A DNA stretch of 64,000 nucleotides, taken from the NCBI GenBank assembly GCA_001599915.1, contig BCIG01000030.1, forward strand, positions 62,001-126,000. The letters are read 5' to 3'. Below are positions 33,721 to 44,293 of this stretch, one piece after another. The position numbers and the translations under genes are program-made. Origin of the DNA: Symbiotaphrina buchneri (taxonomy: Eukaryota; Ascomycota; Symbiotaphrinales; Symbiotaphrinaceae). How positions within the stretch are numbered: the stretch's first letter is position 1; the number at the start of each line of letters is the position of its first letter. The notes under the pieces were generated by a model, which saw only the letters and a list, made by a program, of their open reading frames with translations, did no database searches and was not told the origin of the DNA.

Positions 33721-34776
33721 GGCTGATGCTGTCAAACGTTCACAATAATGGCCAAAAAGTTCCACGTGGGGATGAGAATGGAAGGTCCGTTTCACAGCTT
33801 ATCAGGGATCGTCGGAAGCCCCAGTCTCCCAGTCAAAGATTAGAGATCGTACGATGATAGGGCTCCAGATAAGATTGGGGCGTGAGGTGCGGCACCGTGT
33901 GGCCGAGTCTCGGAAGTTCCACCTTGGCGCAAAGGGGGCTAGGAGTGCACTCCGCCGAAATTGGCTATCGGATCGGCCGACGCTCCGCTTTCCTCTCGCG
34001 GACGCTTCTGAACTTTGTTTATGTAACAGGATGCCTATCGCTGATGACCTTGCTTAAAAGGGTGGGAAGGTCATCGCGAAGAGTGTTTCTAGAACTACTA
34101 CGTGCGAAGCTACGCGTACTACTGTGCATGTATCGGTTGACAAGGATCTTGAAGAATGGGGTCCGATTAATCCCATACCGATCTTTCTTGTGCGTCCATT
34201 ATTGACATCGACTGTTTTAAGTACTTCTGCAGCAGTGGATCTGGCAGTTGCTAAAAGCTGCGAATATGCATTGATCCCGAGGAATATCCGTCGGATACAG
34301 TCTTTTACCAGCCATTGGCTCTGAGAATCCACAGTCCTTTTAATCTTTTTTTCATGATATCTCCTTCTCTTTCTCATGTTATCAAGCGTCCACTTTTCTC
34401 CTTATCTCATCCGTCCTCTCTATCTCTCGCAATTTGATCCGGGGATAGCCGGTACACCTACTCCCTATTTGGGGGTGTCCCCACGCCGAGAACGACTGCC
34501 GAGGCCACATCCCTCTGTATATCTTGGCGCTAAATCAGTCCGGCACAGAGCCAGCAGGGATAGTTGCACGTAATCCCTGCAGAACTTCCGATAAGGGATA
34601 AGATACGATCAGTCAATGGCGATACGAAGCAGAAGTGGGTGGTGGGGTGGCGGTGGGCATAAAGTGTCGGTCTGTGCCGCCGACGCATAATGATAACTTG
34701 ATCGAGGTGCGCACCCAGAACGTTCCAAGTCAACTGCCATTGTGTGTCAACTACTGCTGGCAAGGAAAACTCGACA
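33721..34776. promoter_or_regulatory. Shared divergent promoter with GATA motifs
   Basis: This 1,056-bp stretch separates the start codons of the dioxygenase (-) and the NCS1 permease (+). By eye it has at least six WGATAR sites on either strand: 33799-33804, 33855-33860, 33867-33872, 34402-34407, 34420-34425 and 34691-34696. About two would be expected by chance. GATA factors such as AreA control nitrogen-source genes in filamentous fungi, so nitrogen regulation is a reasonable inference. Confidence 0.4.
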
Positions 34777-37103
34777 ATGGCGGAAGAGAAGAAAGGAGTC
34801 GCGTACTGGGCGAAGCGCCTCGAGGTGTAAGTTCTTGCGGGGGTGTTGGAGTTGGGGATGTCTCCTGATGCGGTATTTCATGCAGGCCGGTCGATCCCGA
34901 CGCGAAGTATGTCAACGATGTCTGGTGCAACAGAGACTTGATTCCCATTCCGAAAGACCGTCGCACTTGGGGTATCTGGGGATACTGTGGCTATTGGTCG
35001 TAAGTACTGTGCTCTGAGCTCCTCCGAAAGCCAATTGCTGTTTCTACCTACGCCCCTCCTCTGCCCAAACACAATTAATATGTGTTACCTTCGTCTTATC
35101 GATATCTGACCCACTTACAACACTAGGGTCTCGGGATCATGTGTTTCCGCCTGGACCATTGGTTCCACCATGCTGTCCTACGGGTTAAATGCGCAAGAGG
35201 CAATGATATGCGTGACCATCGGCGGCGTCATCACCGGCCTCCTAGCCATCTCTTGCGGGTGGATGGGCGAAGTCCACCACATCGGCTTCACAGTCTCCAG
35301 TCGCTTCACCTACGGCATGCGCGGCGCGTATATCCCCGTCATTATCCGCTGCTTCGTGGCTTGCATGTGGTCGGGCATGCAAATCTACTGTAAGCCAGCT
35401 TCCTCACTCTCCTGCCCTACACCATCCCCCGAGACAGCTCCCCGGCATACATAGTTCATGAACAACGACTGACAATAACACAGGGGGCGGCCAAGCAATG
35501 CACGCCCTCATCGGGGCTATCATCACCGGCTTCAACGACGGTTCCTTAAACGAAGAATTCCCCGGCAGTTCACACCTCGCCAAGAATGACTTCATCGGGT
35601 TCTGGATCGTGTTCCTGCTCTTTGCGGTGCTGTGTCTGATCCCGCCGGAGAAGATGCAGAAGCCGTTCATCGCCAGCTTTGTTGGTTTCATCGGGACTAT
35701 GTTTGGGATGCTCATCTGGGCCGTCAAGACTAATGGAGGAGGCGGCCCGCTGTTCCATGAGAAGGCCACGGCGCCGAATGTGGGCTGGGGTGTCATGTAT
35801 GGGATTACTGCGCGTAAGTGTTTCGTTGTTTGATGTTGTCCAGGAAACATGCTGACTGGTTTTAGTGATTGGAAGGTTTGTAGTTTACACTTATGTTTTT
35901 CGGATTGTACTGACCGTAGCAGCTGGGGCTCTGGATGTCTCGGGCAGAGTGACTGGACGAGTAAGAACCTCACATCTTCAACGCCTTGGACACCCTGAAC
36001 TAATCGTCTGGCCAGGGTACGCCAACCGCCGCGGCGCACCTACTCTGTCACAGATGCTGTTCGCACCCGTCAGCATCACGATAACCGCTTTGATCGGCGT
36101 CATCGTCACCAGGTACATTACTCCCTCCTCCAAACGCACAAACTCACCATCTAACACACTCATAGCTGCTCAGTCTCGATCCTCGGAAGCTCGACCATCA
36201 TCTGGAACCCAATCAACTTGCTCCCCGTCATCCAAGCGCACTACGGCAACTCCCCCGGGGCACGAGCGGGGGTTTTCTTCGCCTCCATAGGGCTCGTCCT
36301 CTCACAACTCGCCATCACCGTCGTTCTCAACTCCGGTATACATCCCTCCCTCCATCCCTCCCGCATCCTCCTCACTAGGTAACTAACACCTCCCAGTCTC
36401 CTGCGGGATGGACATGGCCGGTCTCGCTCCGCGCTGGATCAACATCCGCCGGGGATCCTACATCATGATCGTGATCGGGATCTGCTGCCAACCCTGGACA
36501 CTCGTATCCAGCGCCGCACGCTTCCTCGCCGTCCTCAGCGGATTCGGGATCTTCATGGCACCTCTAACAGGGGTAATGCTAGGCGACTACCTCGTCGTCC
36601 GACGTTGCAAGCTCCGTCTCTGCGACCTGTACCGCGGGGACTCCAGCTCCATCTACTGGTACAGCCGAGGCTTCAACTGGCGGGGCTTCGTCGCCTTCGG
36701 GACAGGGGTGTGGCCACTGATGCCCGGCATGATCGCCAACGCGGGCGGGTATGATATCGCCGAGGGCTGGTTGAGGCTGTATAACTTGACGTTTATTATC
36801 GGCACGGTGATCAGTTTTGCGGCGACGTTGATTATTAATTGGATTTCTCCGCCGCCGGGGTTGGGTCTGGAAGCTCCGTTTTATGTCGATGGCGATGAGG
36901 ATCATGTTGAGGGCGTGGATCCCGGTGCTAATAGAGCGAGTCTGGGGGATGCGGAGAAGGTCACCGTGCCGCATGTTACGACGTTTCCGATGATGCCGGG
37001 CACGGAGGGGCAGCATGGTCATGATCATGGTCATGATGCGGTGGGACACCAGGAGCCAGTGGGGCATCAGCAGCCGGGGGAGGAGCTCTCCGAGAAGTTG
37101 TGA
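34777..37103 (+). CDS. NCS1-family nucleobase/allantoin-type permease
   Basis: Nine exons (34777-34826, 34886-34999, 35127-35389, 35484-35813, 35866-35875, 35923-35960, 36016-36112, 36166-36335, 36397-37103) give 592 residues in one frame. VNDVWCNRDLIPIPKDRRTW and the membrane part WTIGSTMLSYGLNAQEAM are NCS1 hallmarks (FUR4/DAL4/thiamine permease group). GSGCLGQSDWTRYANR, IWNPINLL and GVMLGDYLVVRRCKL follow. About 12 helices are expected in the plasma membrane, importing a nucleobase, allantoin or vitamin with a cation. Exon 5 is only 10 nt, yet it is needed to restore ALIGSWGSG. The cytosolic tail is His-rich (HGHDHGHD). Divergence from the thymine-hydroxylase-like gene suggests uptake of a pyrimidine or purine. 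Confidence 0.9.
35866..35875 (+). other. 10-nt micro-exon of the permease gene
   Basis: TGATTGGAAG lies between a TTTTAG acceptor and a GTTTGT donor. Joining it to exons 4 and 6 recreates the conserved ALIGSWGSG text in phase (1 to 2). No other splice choice in the region does so. Confidence 0.7.
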
Positions 37104-37454
37104 GATGAATTGTGATGGGTGCCATATACGGGGAGCAGAATAGGCGGATACAGCTTTGTTATACACACTAGAGTCTAGAGTCATCTTACTACGAGCCTGT
37201 GTTAATATAGCTTTGTCTATCGTTCGGAAGATAATACGTTAGCACGATCGTCATGTGGCACTGAGAAATGCTCAAGCAAGTGTTTCAGTGATATATTGTG
37301 CTCGCAAATATCAGTCTACTATGTGTGATTCAAACTTGTAGATTCGTGACCAATCATTGCAGATCCTTCCTTCAACCAACAAATGAAGACTCCACGTGCA
37401 CAAGGTCTTGCTTGTCAACTTTTCCCACTCAACTCCCCAGCCATGCCCATGGTA
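37104..37454. other. Convergent 3' flanks
   Basis: This lies between the 3' ends of the permease (+) and the LaeA-like gene (-). I see no coding signal. Confidence 0.5.
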
Positions 37455-39232
37455 TCACGTACTAGTCGTCGCCGTCTCCGGTTTCTGTCCGTAGACAAAG
37501 TATCTAGATCCCATGAGCCAAGCAGACTCTCGCACACCCACGCTGCTGCAAGAGCATCTCCAGCCGTGTCAAAGGCGCCAAAAAGCATTTTAAGAAAACG
37601 AGCAAACTTACACCTTCCCATAAGCATGCAAGCTCTTCTTCTTAAGCTGCTCTTTCACCAGCGCCTGGGTCAACTTCGCCTTCTCATCGCTCCATCCCAG
37701 AACACGCGTGAACAGCGCAAGAGAGTACGCCTCAACAGCATTCAGCGCGTTCGCGAACTGGTATTTACCCAGATCCTTCAGTGCCGGGTCTTTCGGCCAC
37801 GGCGCCCAGGGCACCATGAAGATCTTCTCGGTCACGTTGATGAACCCCGCGTCGCTCATCCAGCCTTTGATCTTGTCGGCGATGTTGAGGGGTCGCCCGG
37901 TGGAGTCGGCCGCGCCGTTGAGCGCTTCGAGGCTAGGGGGGAGGGTTAGTGGGTTTTTGGTGGACGGAGGAGGGAGGAAGGGGACGGACAAGTGCATGTA
38001 TGGTGTGTCGGGTTCGAGGCTGCCGTCGTCGCTCCAGCACCAGATTGCAACTGTCTCGTTAGCTGCATCCTCCATCAGTTGTCAAGGGGGGAGTATGTTA
38101 CCTTCTTGTTGCTCATACCAGCCCCCTGGCTTTGTATGTCTTGCACCCATGGTAGTCAGCTTTTCCATCATTATTCCCACCACCGGATGTGCATGCAAAC
38201 TTACTCGAAAATCCTATGCATTAATCTTGGCCAATCACTCACACAGCTAAAGAATCTGGTCAGTGCCTGCGTATCGCATTCCCTGAGCAATCATGAGATA
38301 CCCAGCAATAGTCCTCGCATGCACATAGTCAAAGTAATCTTTCTTATACGTCCACTCCTGCTCAAAATCATCAATGAAGAACTCCAAGTTCGGCGCTACC
38401 CATCGCGGCTGGATGGCGCTCAAATCGGTCCCTATGACGCGGGCAGAGGGATAGAGGCTATGAGGGTTAGTGAACCACATCCTCGTATCAGACAAACTGG
38501 ACGACGTACTCGGCCATGTCCAGTGCCCAGATACCCGTGCCCGTTCCCAGGTCGATTATGGTCTGCGGATCTTTCAACGGCGCAAGATGCAACGCTCCCT
38601 TGGCCATGAGGAGGAAGCTTGAAGGAGTCGTCAGTGGGAAGAATGTAGGCGTGATATCGAGGGGCCTCACACATGATGCGCCTATGAATTGTTAAACACT
38701 GAGATCAGCAAAGACTGGATTCGAGAACATACCAAATCAAGCCTGTCTTTCTCGTCCTCGTCATTCGGCATTCTATTGTCCATCAGTCACTGCTCAGCAG
38801 CCCCGGGCATCACTTCGGCATACGTATACTTGCCCTACACAGTTTCAAAATCAGCCTGTCTGTACCTCACTCCCTGACAAAGGAACGTTCAAGCCACCCA
38901 CCGGTTGAAACGCATGATACCTCCTCCCATTCTCATACACATAATCCGTGACACTCGAGGTCAGCGACGTCGTGTCCGACTCGGCATCGCTGTAGTAATT
39001 GCTGTCTGCATCCGAGCTTCGCTTTTATTATTAGATGATCAAAGGTCAGTCGATGGTAATTCTAACCAATTCTGGTCCACATAGAGTGAGAGATACATAC
39101 CTCAGCCGTGGGTTCTGCAGCCACCGTCCCAGCACCCTCTTCCACGTTCGCGAACGTCTGACCCGCCGACTGCGAGAGCGGTGAGCCGGACGCTGAGCGC
39201 GCGGGCTGTGCAGAGGTCGGGTTCTCAGCCAT
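37455..39232 (-). CDS. LaeA-like SAM-dependent methyltransferase
   Basis: ATG 39232 opens a Ser/Ala-rich leader (MAENPTSAQPARSASG). Then come SDAESDTTSLTSSVTDYVYE and NGRRYHAFQPGKYTY, the standard pre-domain of the fungal LaeA-like family. PNDEDEKDRLDL, LHLAPLKDPQTIIDLGTGTG (SAM motif I), RVIGTDLSAIQPRWVAPNLE, KDYFDYVHARTIAG, HTKPGGWYEQQE and HAYGKVYFVYGQKP complete it. About ten exons are needed, including an 11-nt one at 38671-38681 (GCGCATCATGT). The stop is at 37455-37457, after an intron that removes an earlier in-frame TAA. The join between GKYTYAE and MPNDEDE near 38790 cannot be made in phase with GT-AG sites; an ATGCCGAA repeat flanks it. Relatives regulate secondary metabolism or modify metabolites. 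Confidence 0.8.
38671..38681 (-). other. 11-nt micro-exon of the LaeA-like gene
   Basis: A TCATAG acceptor and a GTGAGG donor frame GCGCATCATGT. It supplies the conserved HH between RLDL and FLLMAKGAL in the family. Confidence 0.65.
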
Positions 39233-39831
39233 GATTCATACAGAAAGCAAGCAAAACACAAAGTCCAAAAAGATAGAGAGTGAATCAAAGAGACGAGATG
39301 AGGAGTTTCGTCCGGACAAAAAAAGAGAGATAAGCGCCTAAAAGTATCTGCCGAAGCCCACCCAGCTTTCACCATTTTCACCAGAGAACGGTTCTCGTCA
39401 CTCGTGTGACCGTTGGAACTGCAGGTCCAGCCCATTCGGGCAGGTGGTCGCCTTCAGGCCCTTTCCTAGCGGGTGGGGATAGCAGGCGGACCGGGGAGGC
39501 TGTAGCTAGTCACACAACGGTTGCGCCAAACTCGGGAAGTCTGTTGGACCGTTGGACAGGGTGCGGGACGGGCGAGCGGGAGGTTCGGCCGGCCCCACTT
39601 CCCGAATCGGCCGGCTAAGATGTGTGTGACCTTGAACAATGTGAACCATATCGAGATTACTAGAGGTAGAATGTACTCCCGAGTCGGGCTCTGAGCACCT
39701 TCCCTTTGGGGTGGGTTCATGTGGTGCACGTTCTTTTCTATTTACAAGCGCAGAACGACTCTAAGTACCCAGCCAGTTTCCCCACCATATAACGTTCCTC
39801 TCACCCTCTCCAGAAGAACCGAGAACACCAC
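39233..39831. other. Intergenic region
   Basis: This is the upstream region of the LaeA-like gene and the 3' flank of the M24 peptidase gene. Open frames here show no conserved text. Confidence 0.45.
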
Positions 39832-41622
39832 TCAAGGATCCCACGGCGACTCCGCCCTCTTCCCCGTCAACAACTCCGGCACGCCATCCTTCTTCACAAG
39901 ATAAACGTCCTCATGCCTCACCCCAAACTCATTCCAGATATAGATGCCCGGCTCCGAGGTGAAGACCATGCCAGCTTTGAGCGTGGTGTTGACGTTGCCT
40001 TTGTTCAGATACGGAGATTCATGAGCTACGGCACTCTGTTAGCACGGTACCAAGTCTAAGTAGTGTCTTCGTACCTTTGATCCCGATTCCGTGGCCCACA
40101 CGATGCGTGAAACCCTCGCCGTAGCCGGCGTCCTCGATAACGCCTCGCGCGGCCAGATCAACTGAGGCGGCGGTGGAGCCTTCCACAAACTTGGTCATTG
40201 ATGCTGACTGCGCGTCTAGCACAACATGCCAGACCTAGAGGAAAAGTTCAGCGTGATTGACACCTGATCTTCACTCAAGAAGTCGGACAGCCGGACGTAC
40301 CTCGATCATTTTCTTCACCTTTGGCGACATCGCCTCCTCATCATCATGCTTCGAAAAGAACGGAGGAAAGAAGGTGCGGCAGATGTCCGAGGAATAGCCG
40401 TATAGATGTGATCTACATTGATGGTTAGCCATGAATAAGCTTAGGAGTGCCTTATCTTACCCGACGTCTATCAAGACAAAGTCATCGGCTTGTAGTTGCC
40501 TGCTGCCATTCGCACCACCATGTGGCAATGCTGCATTTTCGCCTTCATGGAAGAACTCGTCAGTAGCTGACAGGAATTCCTGAGTTGCCGGCCTTACCAA
40601 ATTCTACAATATCAAAGAATGGCTCAAGTCCTCCAGACCGCATTGTGTTGTCCAACACCTCAACCACATCATTCTCCGTCAACTCAGGGCGCAAGCCTGC
40701 ACGCATCAGCTCTATGGACCAGAAGCTGCCCTTTCTCATGATCACACTCACATTTCCTCATCTCCCTTACAGCAACCACAGTCCCCTCATTAACAGCACT
40801 CAAGATGCCCACCTCCTTATCGCTTTTCGTCTGCCTAACCTTCTCGACCTCTCCGCCCAGCCCCACAACATCAAACCCAGCATGGCCAAGTCCCCGCTGG
40901 ATAAAGTCGCGCATCTCCTCATCTACCATGATCTTGATATCCGACTTCGACGATGACAGGCCAAAGATCTCCGAGGCCATCAATGTCTGGTACGGATTCC
41001 AGTGCTCTTCATATCTAATCAGATGCAACGGCTCGGAAAAAGGCATACCCAGAAGCTCAGCTCTAGAAGCCTCGAAAGAGGGGACAAGGAATGCCGTAGA
41101 CGCCACTATTTCGCCCGTCTCGGCATCCTTACTGGGCTCAACGACCATGAGAAACGGTCGTTCTTCGGGTTCCCAGACCTCCCATTCCGGCTGGCTGACG
41201 TTGACGTAGTATTTCATCGTATACCCTGGTTCCGCGATGAACGCATCAACGCCGTCCGCGACAAGTGCTTCTGCCAGCCTATTCCTCCTCCCAATAAAGT
41301 CTTCCAGGGCGATGGGTTCCGCTTTGTCAAGAAAGCCCAAGCCGGTGGCCTGGAAGTTCTTGATGGCGCAGTCCTGGAAGGGCTTGAGCCGGGGAGAAGA
41401 CAGTGGAACAAGAGGCAGCGCGGGGATCTTGCGAATTGCGGGAGATTGGAGCCTAGAAGCGATCAATCCGGCAATTGACGCCTCGGGATGCCGGTATGTC
41501 CATGATGCATAGCAAAGCCAAAGTGCGACAATGACGAGCCACTTGTCAGGCCGCCTGACCTGCACCCGCTGTGCGCCCTCGCGTTGTGCGAAGTCTCCTC
41601 CTGCCTCGCAATCGGCCTTCAT
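39832..41622 (-). CDS. Membrane-anchored M24 metallopeptidase (Xaa-Pro aminopeptidase/prolidase type)
   Basis: ATG 41622 precedes a short basic cytosolic stretch and one membrane segment (WLVIVALWLCYASW). After it come a creatinase N-domain (IGRRNRLAEALVADGVDAF, GYTMKYYVN) and the pita-bread catalytic domain. All five metal ligands are visible: Asp in VLIDVG, Asp in YSSDICR, His in RVGHGIGI, Glu in VFTSEPGIY and Glu in VRHEDVYL. Six exons are needed, all GT-AG, with the last intron ending near 40027; the stop is at 39832. The family removes N-terminal residues before proline. The single N-terminal helix suggests a type II membrane or vacuolar/secretory form, unusual for cytosolic prolidases. 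An in-frame ATG at 41769 would add 49 residues with no family support. Confidence 0.88.
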
Positions 41623-42061
41623 CTTTATGTCTGCTTCTACTCTTGCTTTCCGATGGATGATTTCACCCAGACGAGGGTTTGTTGTTGGAAGATGGGAAAG
41701 GGAGTTGAACGGAGCGTGAAAGGCTAATTGAAGTCGGTAACGGCGGCCCGCCCGCCCCACAGAACACATCGCGCTCGCCTTCCGAAAAAAGAGCAGGTAA
41801 AGTTCGGCCGGAAAGCTAACATCGAGATCGGTTCACAAGTCAGGGCCCGGCGCCGGGTTGCCCCACAACAATCATCGCGGCCGCCTTCCTAGAAAAGAAC
41901 AGGTACAAAAGGTACAGTACCGGCGGAAAATCTGACATTCCGATCTAATTCACACTGTCACAGTCATGGTTCGGTCTATTCCTGTCTGTATTGCTCTATA
42001 TCCTGATTATACTCCGAATCTATGGACCTATATCTATATATCCCAACCCGCCGAGACCAGA
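41623..42061. other. Intergenic region
   Basis: This is the promoter side of the M24 gene and the 3' flank of the P450. No gene was seen. Confidence 0.45.
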
Positions 42062-43710
42062 CTATGAACGTGGAGTAAACCCAACCTTAACGCCTCCCGC
42101 AACAGCCAAAGTCAAAGTCAGACCTTCCTGCCACGGCGTAGGGTCTCTAGCCTCGATCTGTTCGAAAGTCTGCAGTATACGGACGGTCGTGTAATAAATT
42201 TCCGTGAGCGCGAATTGTTCTGGAAACACTCAGTCAGCGATGTTTGCTCAAAGGAAGCGGCCAACCGGTGCAGCTTGGAAAAGAGAGAACTTACGACCGA
42301 GGCATATCCGGGGACCGCCATTGAAAGGAAGATATTCCCACCCATGTCTAGCTCCTTCCCAGCGCTCGGGCTTGAATTCGTCGGCATCCTGACCCCAGAG
42401 ATCTTTTTGCCGATGCATGCAGAAGACGCTGTACGTGATCATTTGGTCCTTCTCGACAAAGACTTTGGAAAGGCCGTCAGGACCACCGCCCACGGGGAGT
42501 GTGGTATCCTTCAGCGCGAAACGGGTATTGATGGGTACGACGGGATATAGACGGAGGGCTGTAAAGAGCTTCATCAGTATAAAAAATGGTTTCAACGAAA
42601 AGTTCTTGCTGACATACCCTCGCTGACGACGGACTTGAGATACTTCATGTTCTTCAACTGTTCGAAGCTGGGTTGCTTTCCTCCCAGCTCAGCAATCTCT
42701 GTCTGCAGCTTCTCCCAAACGTCTTTCCTTCGTGCCAATTCCCAGAACAAATGACTTAGCAAACTCGCAGTAGTGTCTCGCCCAGCAAGTAGAATATTCA
42801 GCATCTGGTCACGGAGTTCTTTCGGATTATCTGTTTCCTTTGCAAGCTCGTTCAGGAACACGTATTTCTCCTTTTCGCCTTTCTCAACAAGTCCCGCATC
42901 AACCTGCTTGCGATGGACCAGCGCCTTCCGCACATAGTTGTCGGCAAAGGCATGGACTGCATTCTTGGCCTCGTCGAACTCGGCGGATCTGTGGAATCTC
43001 ATGAATGGGCCCATACGTGCTCGTCCGATCAGGCCCTTTTGGGAGTTGTTGAAGCCTTCAGCGAAGGATGAAGAGCCAGCCACAGACCCTGGGAGCAAGC
43101 TATGCACACTCTCGCCGAACAGGAACTCGGTCGCAGAATCCAGCGTCAGTCTGAAGAATAGCTTTTGCACATCCACGGTGCTCCCATCCTTCGGAACCAG
43201 AGCAATGAGGTGTTGGACATGTGCTTCAAACGTATCCGGGTCCGCAACCTGGTTCCTTGCAAAATTAGGCCTCAGCAACGCACGGCTATGCTCCCAGAAA
43301 GCACCATCAGTAGTAAAAATACCACTCCCAAGCAGCGGTTCAAAAATCTTGAAGCGACGATGCCCAAGTCCAAAATCAGCGAACTGCGTGGCGAGGATGG
43401 CTTTGATGTTCTCGGGCTCGACGGTGGCGATGCGCGTGTTGCCCAGCACCTTGAACGTGTGCGTCGTGCCGATGGTGCGATAGCGCAGCGCCTGCCATGC
43501 CAGAATGCCTTTGGCTTTGGAGTACTTGCGCAGCGCGAAGAAGAAGTCGATGCCGAAGATGGGATCGCTTTGAGGTAGTCGCGGTGGTGGCTTGCAGCCT
43601 AGAGTGCGTGCTGTCTGCCAGCGCTGAATGCGCGTGACGACATTGTTGAGGACGAAGAATAGGATCGCGGCTGGAATGGCGTAGAGTAGTAGAGGGTTTG
43701 AAGTGAACAT
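42062..43710 (-). CDS. Cytochrome P450, CYP52-like
   Basis: Three exons, 43710-42618, 42558-42295 and 42219-42062, give 504 residues. The N-terminal helix ([19 protein letters not shown]) anchors it in the ER. The I-helix carries [10 protein letters not shown], and EALRLYP is the ExxR motif. PERW and [15 protein letters not shown] give the haem-binding Cys, built across intron 2. [20 protein letters not shown] and [13 protein letters not shown] are typical of the CYP52/CYP539 group, which oxidises the terminal carbon of alkanes and fatty acids. Length and motifs are complete and it looks functional. The exact substrate is unknown. Confidence 0.93.
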
Positions 43711-44293
43711 GATTCGATACCAAGATTGCAGAGATTATCGCCAAGTCAGAGTTCGAAAACGCTTACAGTGCCTGGGTTGTGCAGTGTATATCAGGAAGTG
43801 CATAACAAATGCGGCACCATCATTTTATTGACAGGAAAGATCTTCCACATATGAGGCAGCTGAGTAGGACTCGGGCTTCCTCCGGCACTGAACATTGCGT
43901 GTTGCCCGGTATCCCGGTCGGGGCCGACTGCTTAGGAGAAGGGTTGGGATTGCTCGCCGCGGACCCGAGTTCACGCATCTTCAGCGGCGTCGCAACCCAG
44001 ACCCAGTCAGGCAACACAACCGATAAAACAGTGGATCGGCAAGGTTGCGAATTGTCAATGGTCTAGCAAAAAAAACTAGTGGACTCTCGTTGGATTGTAT
44101 ATCTTATCCGGCGCTTGCCTTATCCACAGGGACTGACGAATAGGCGTAAAAGATGAAATACTATTTTCGTGCGACCATCAACCTGGTTCTTTCAAACATA
44201 CACTTAGATGCTACCGATAGGGGAAAGTGAAAGCAGAATCATGAAAACATTGCCAAATATAGAGACTCAGTGGATCAACTCGTTCAGTCGCTT
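43711..44293. other. Intergenic region
   Basis: This is the P450 promoter and the 3' flank of the coiled-coil gene. I see no supported gene. Confidence 0.45.
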
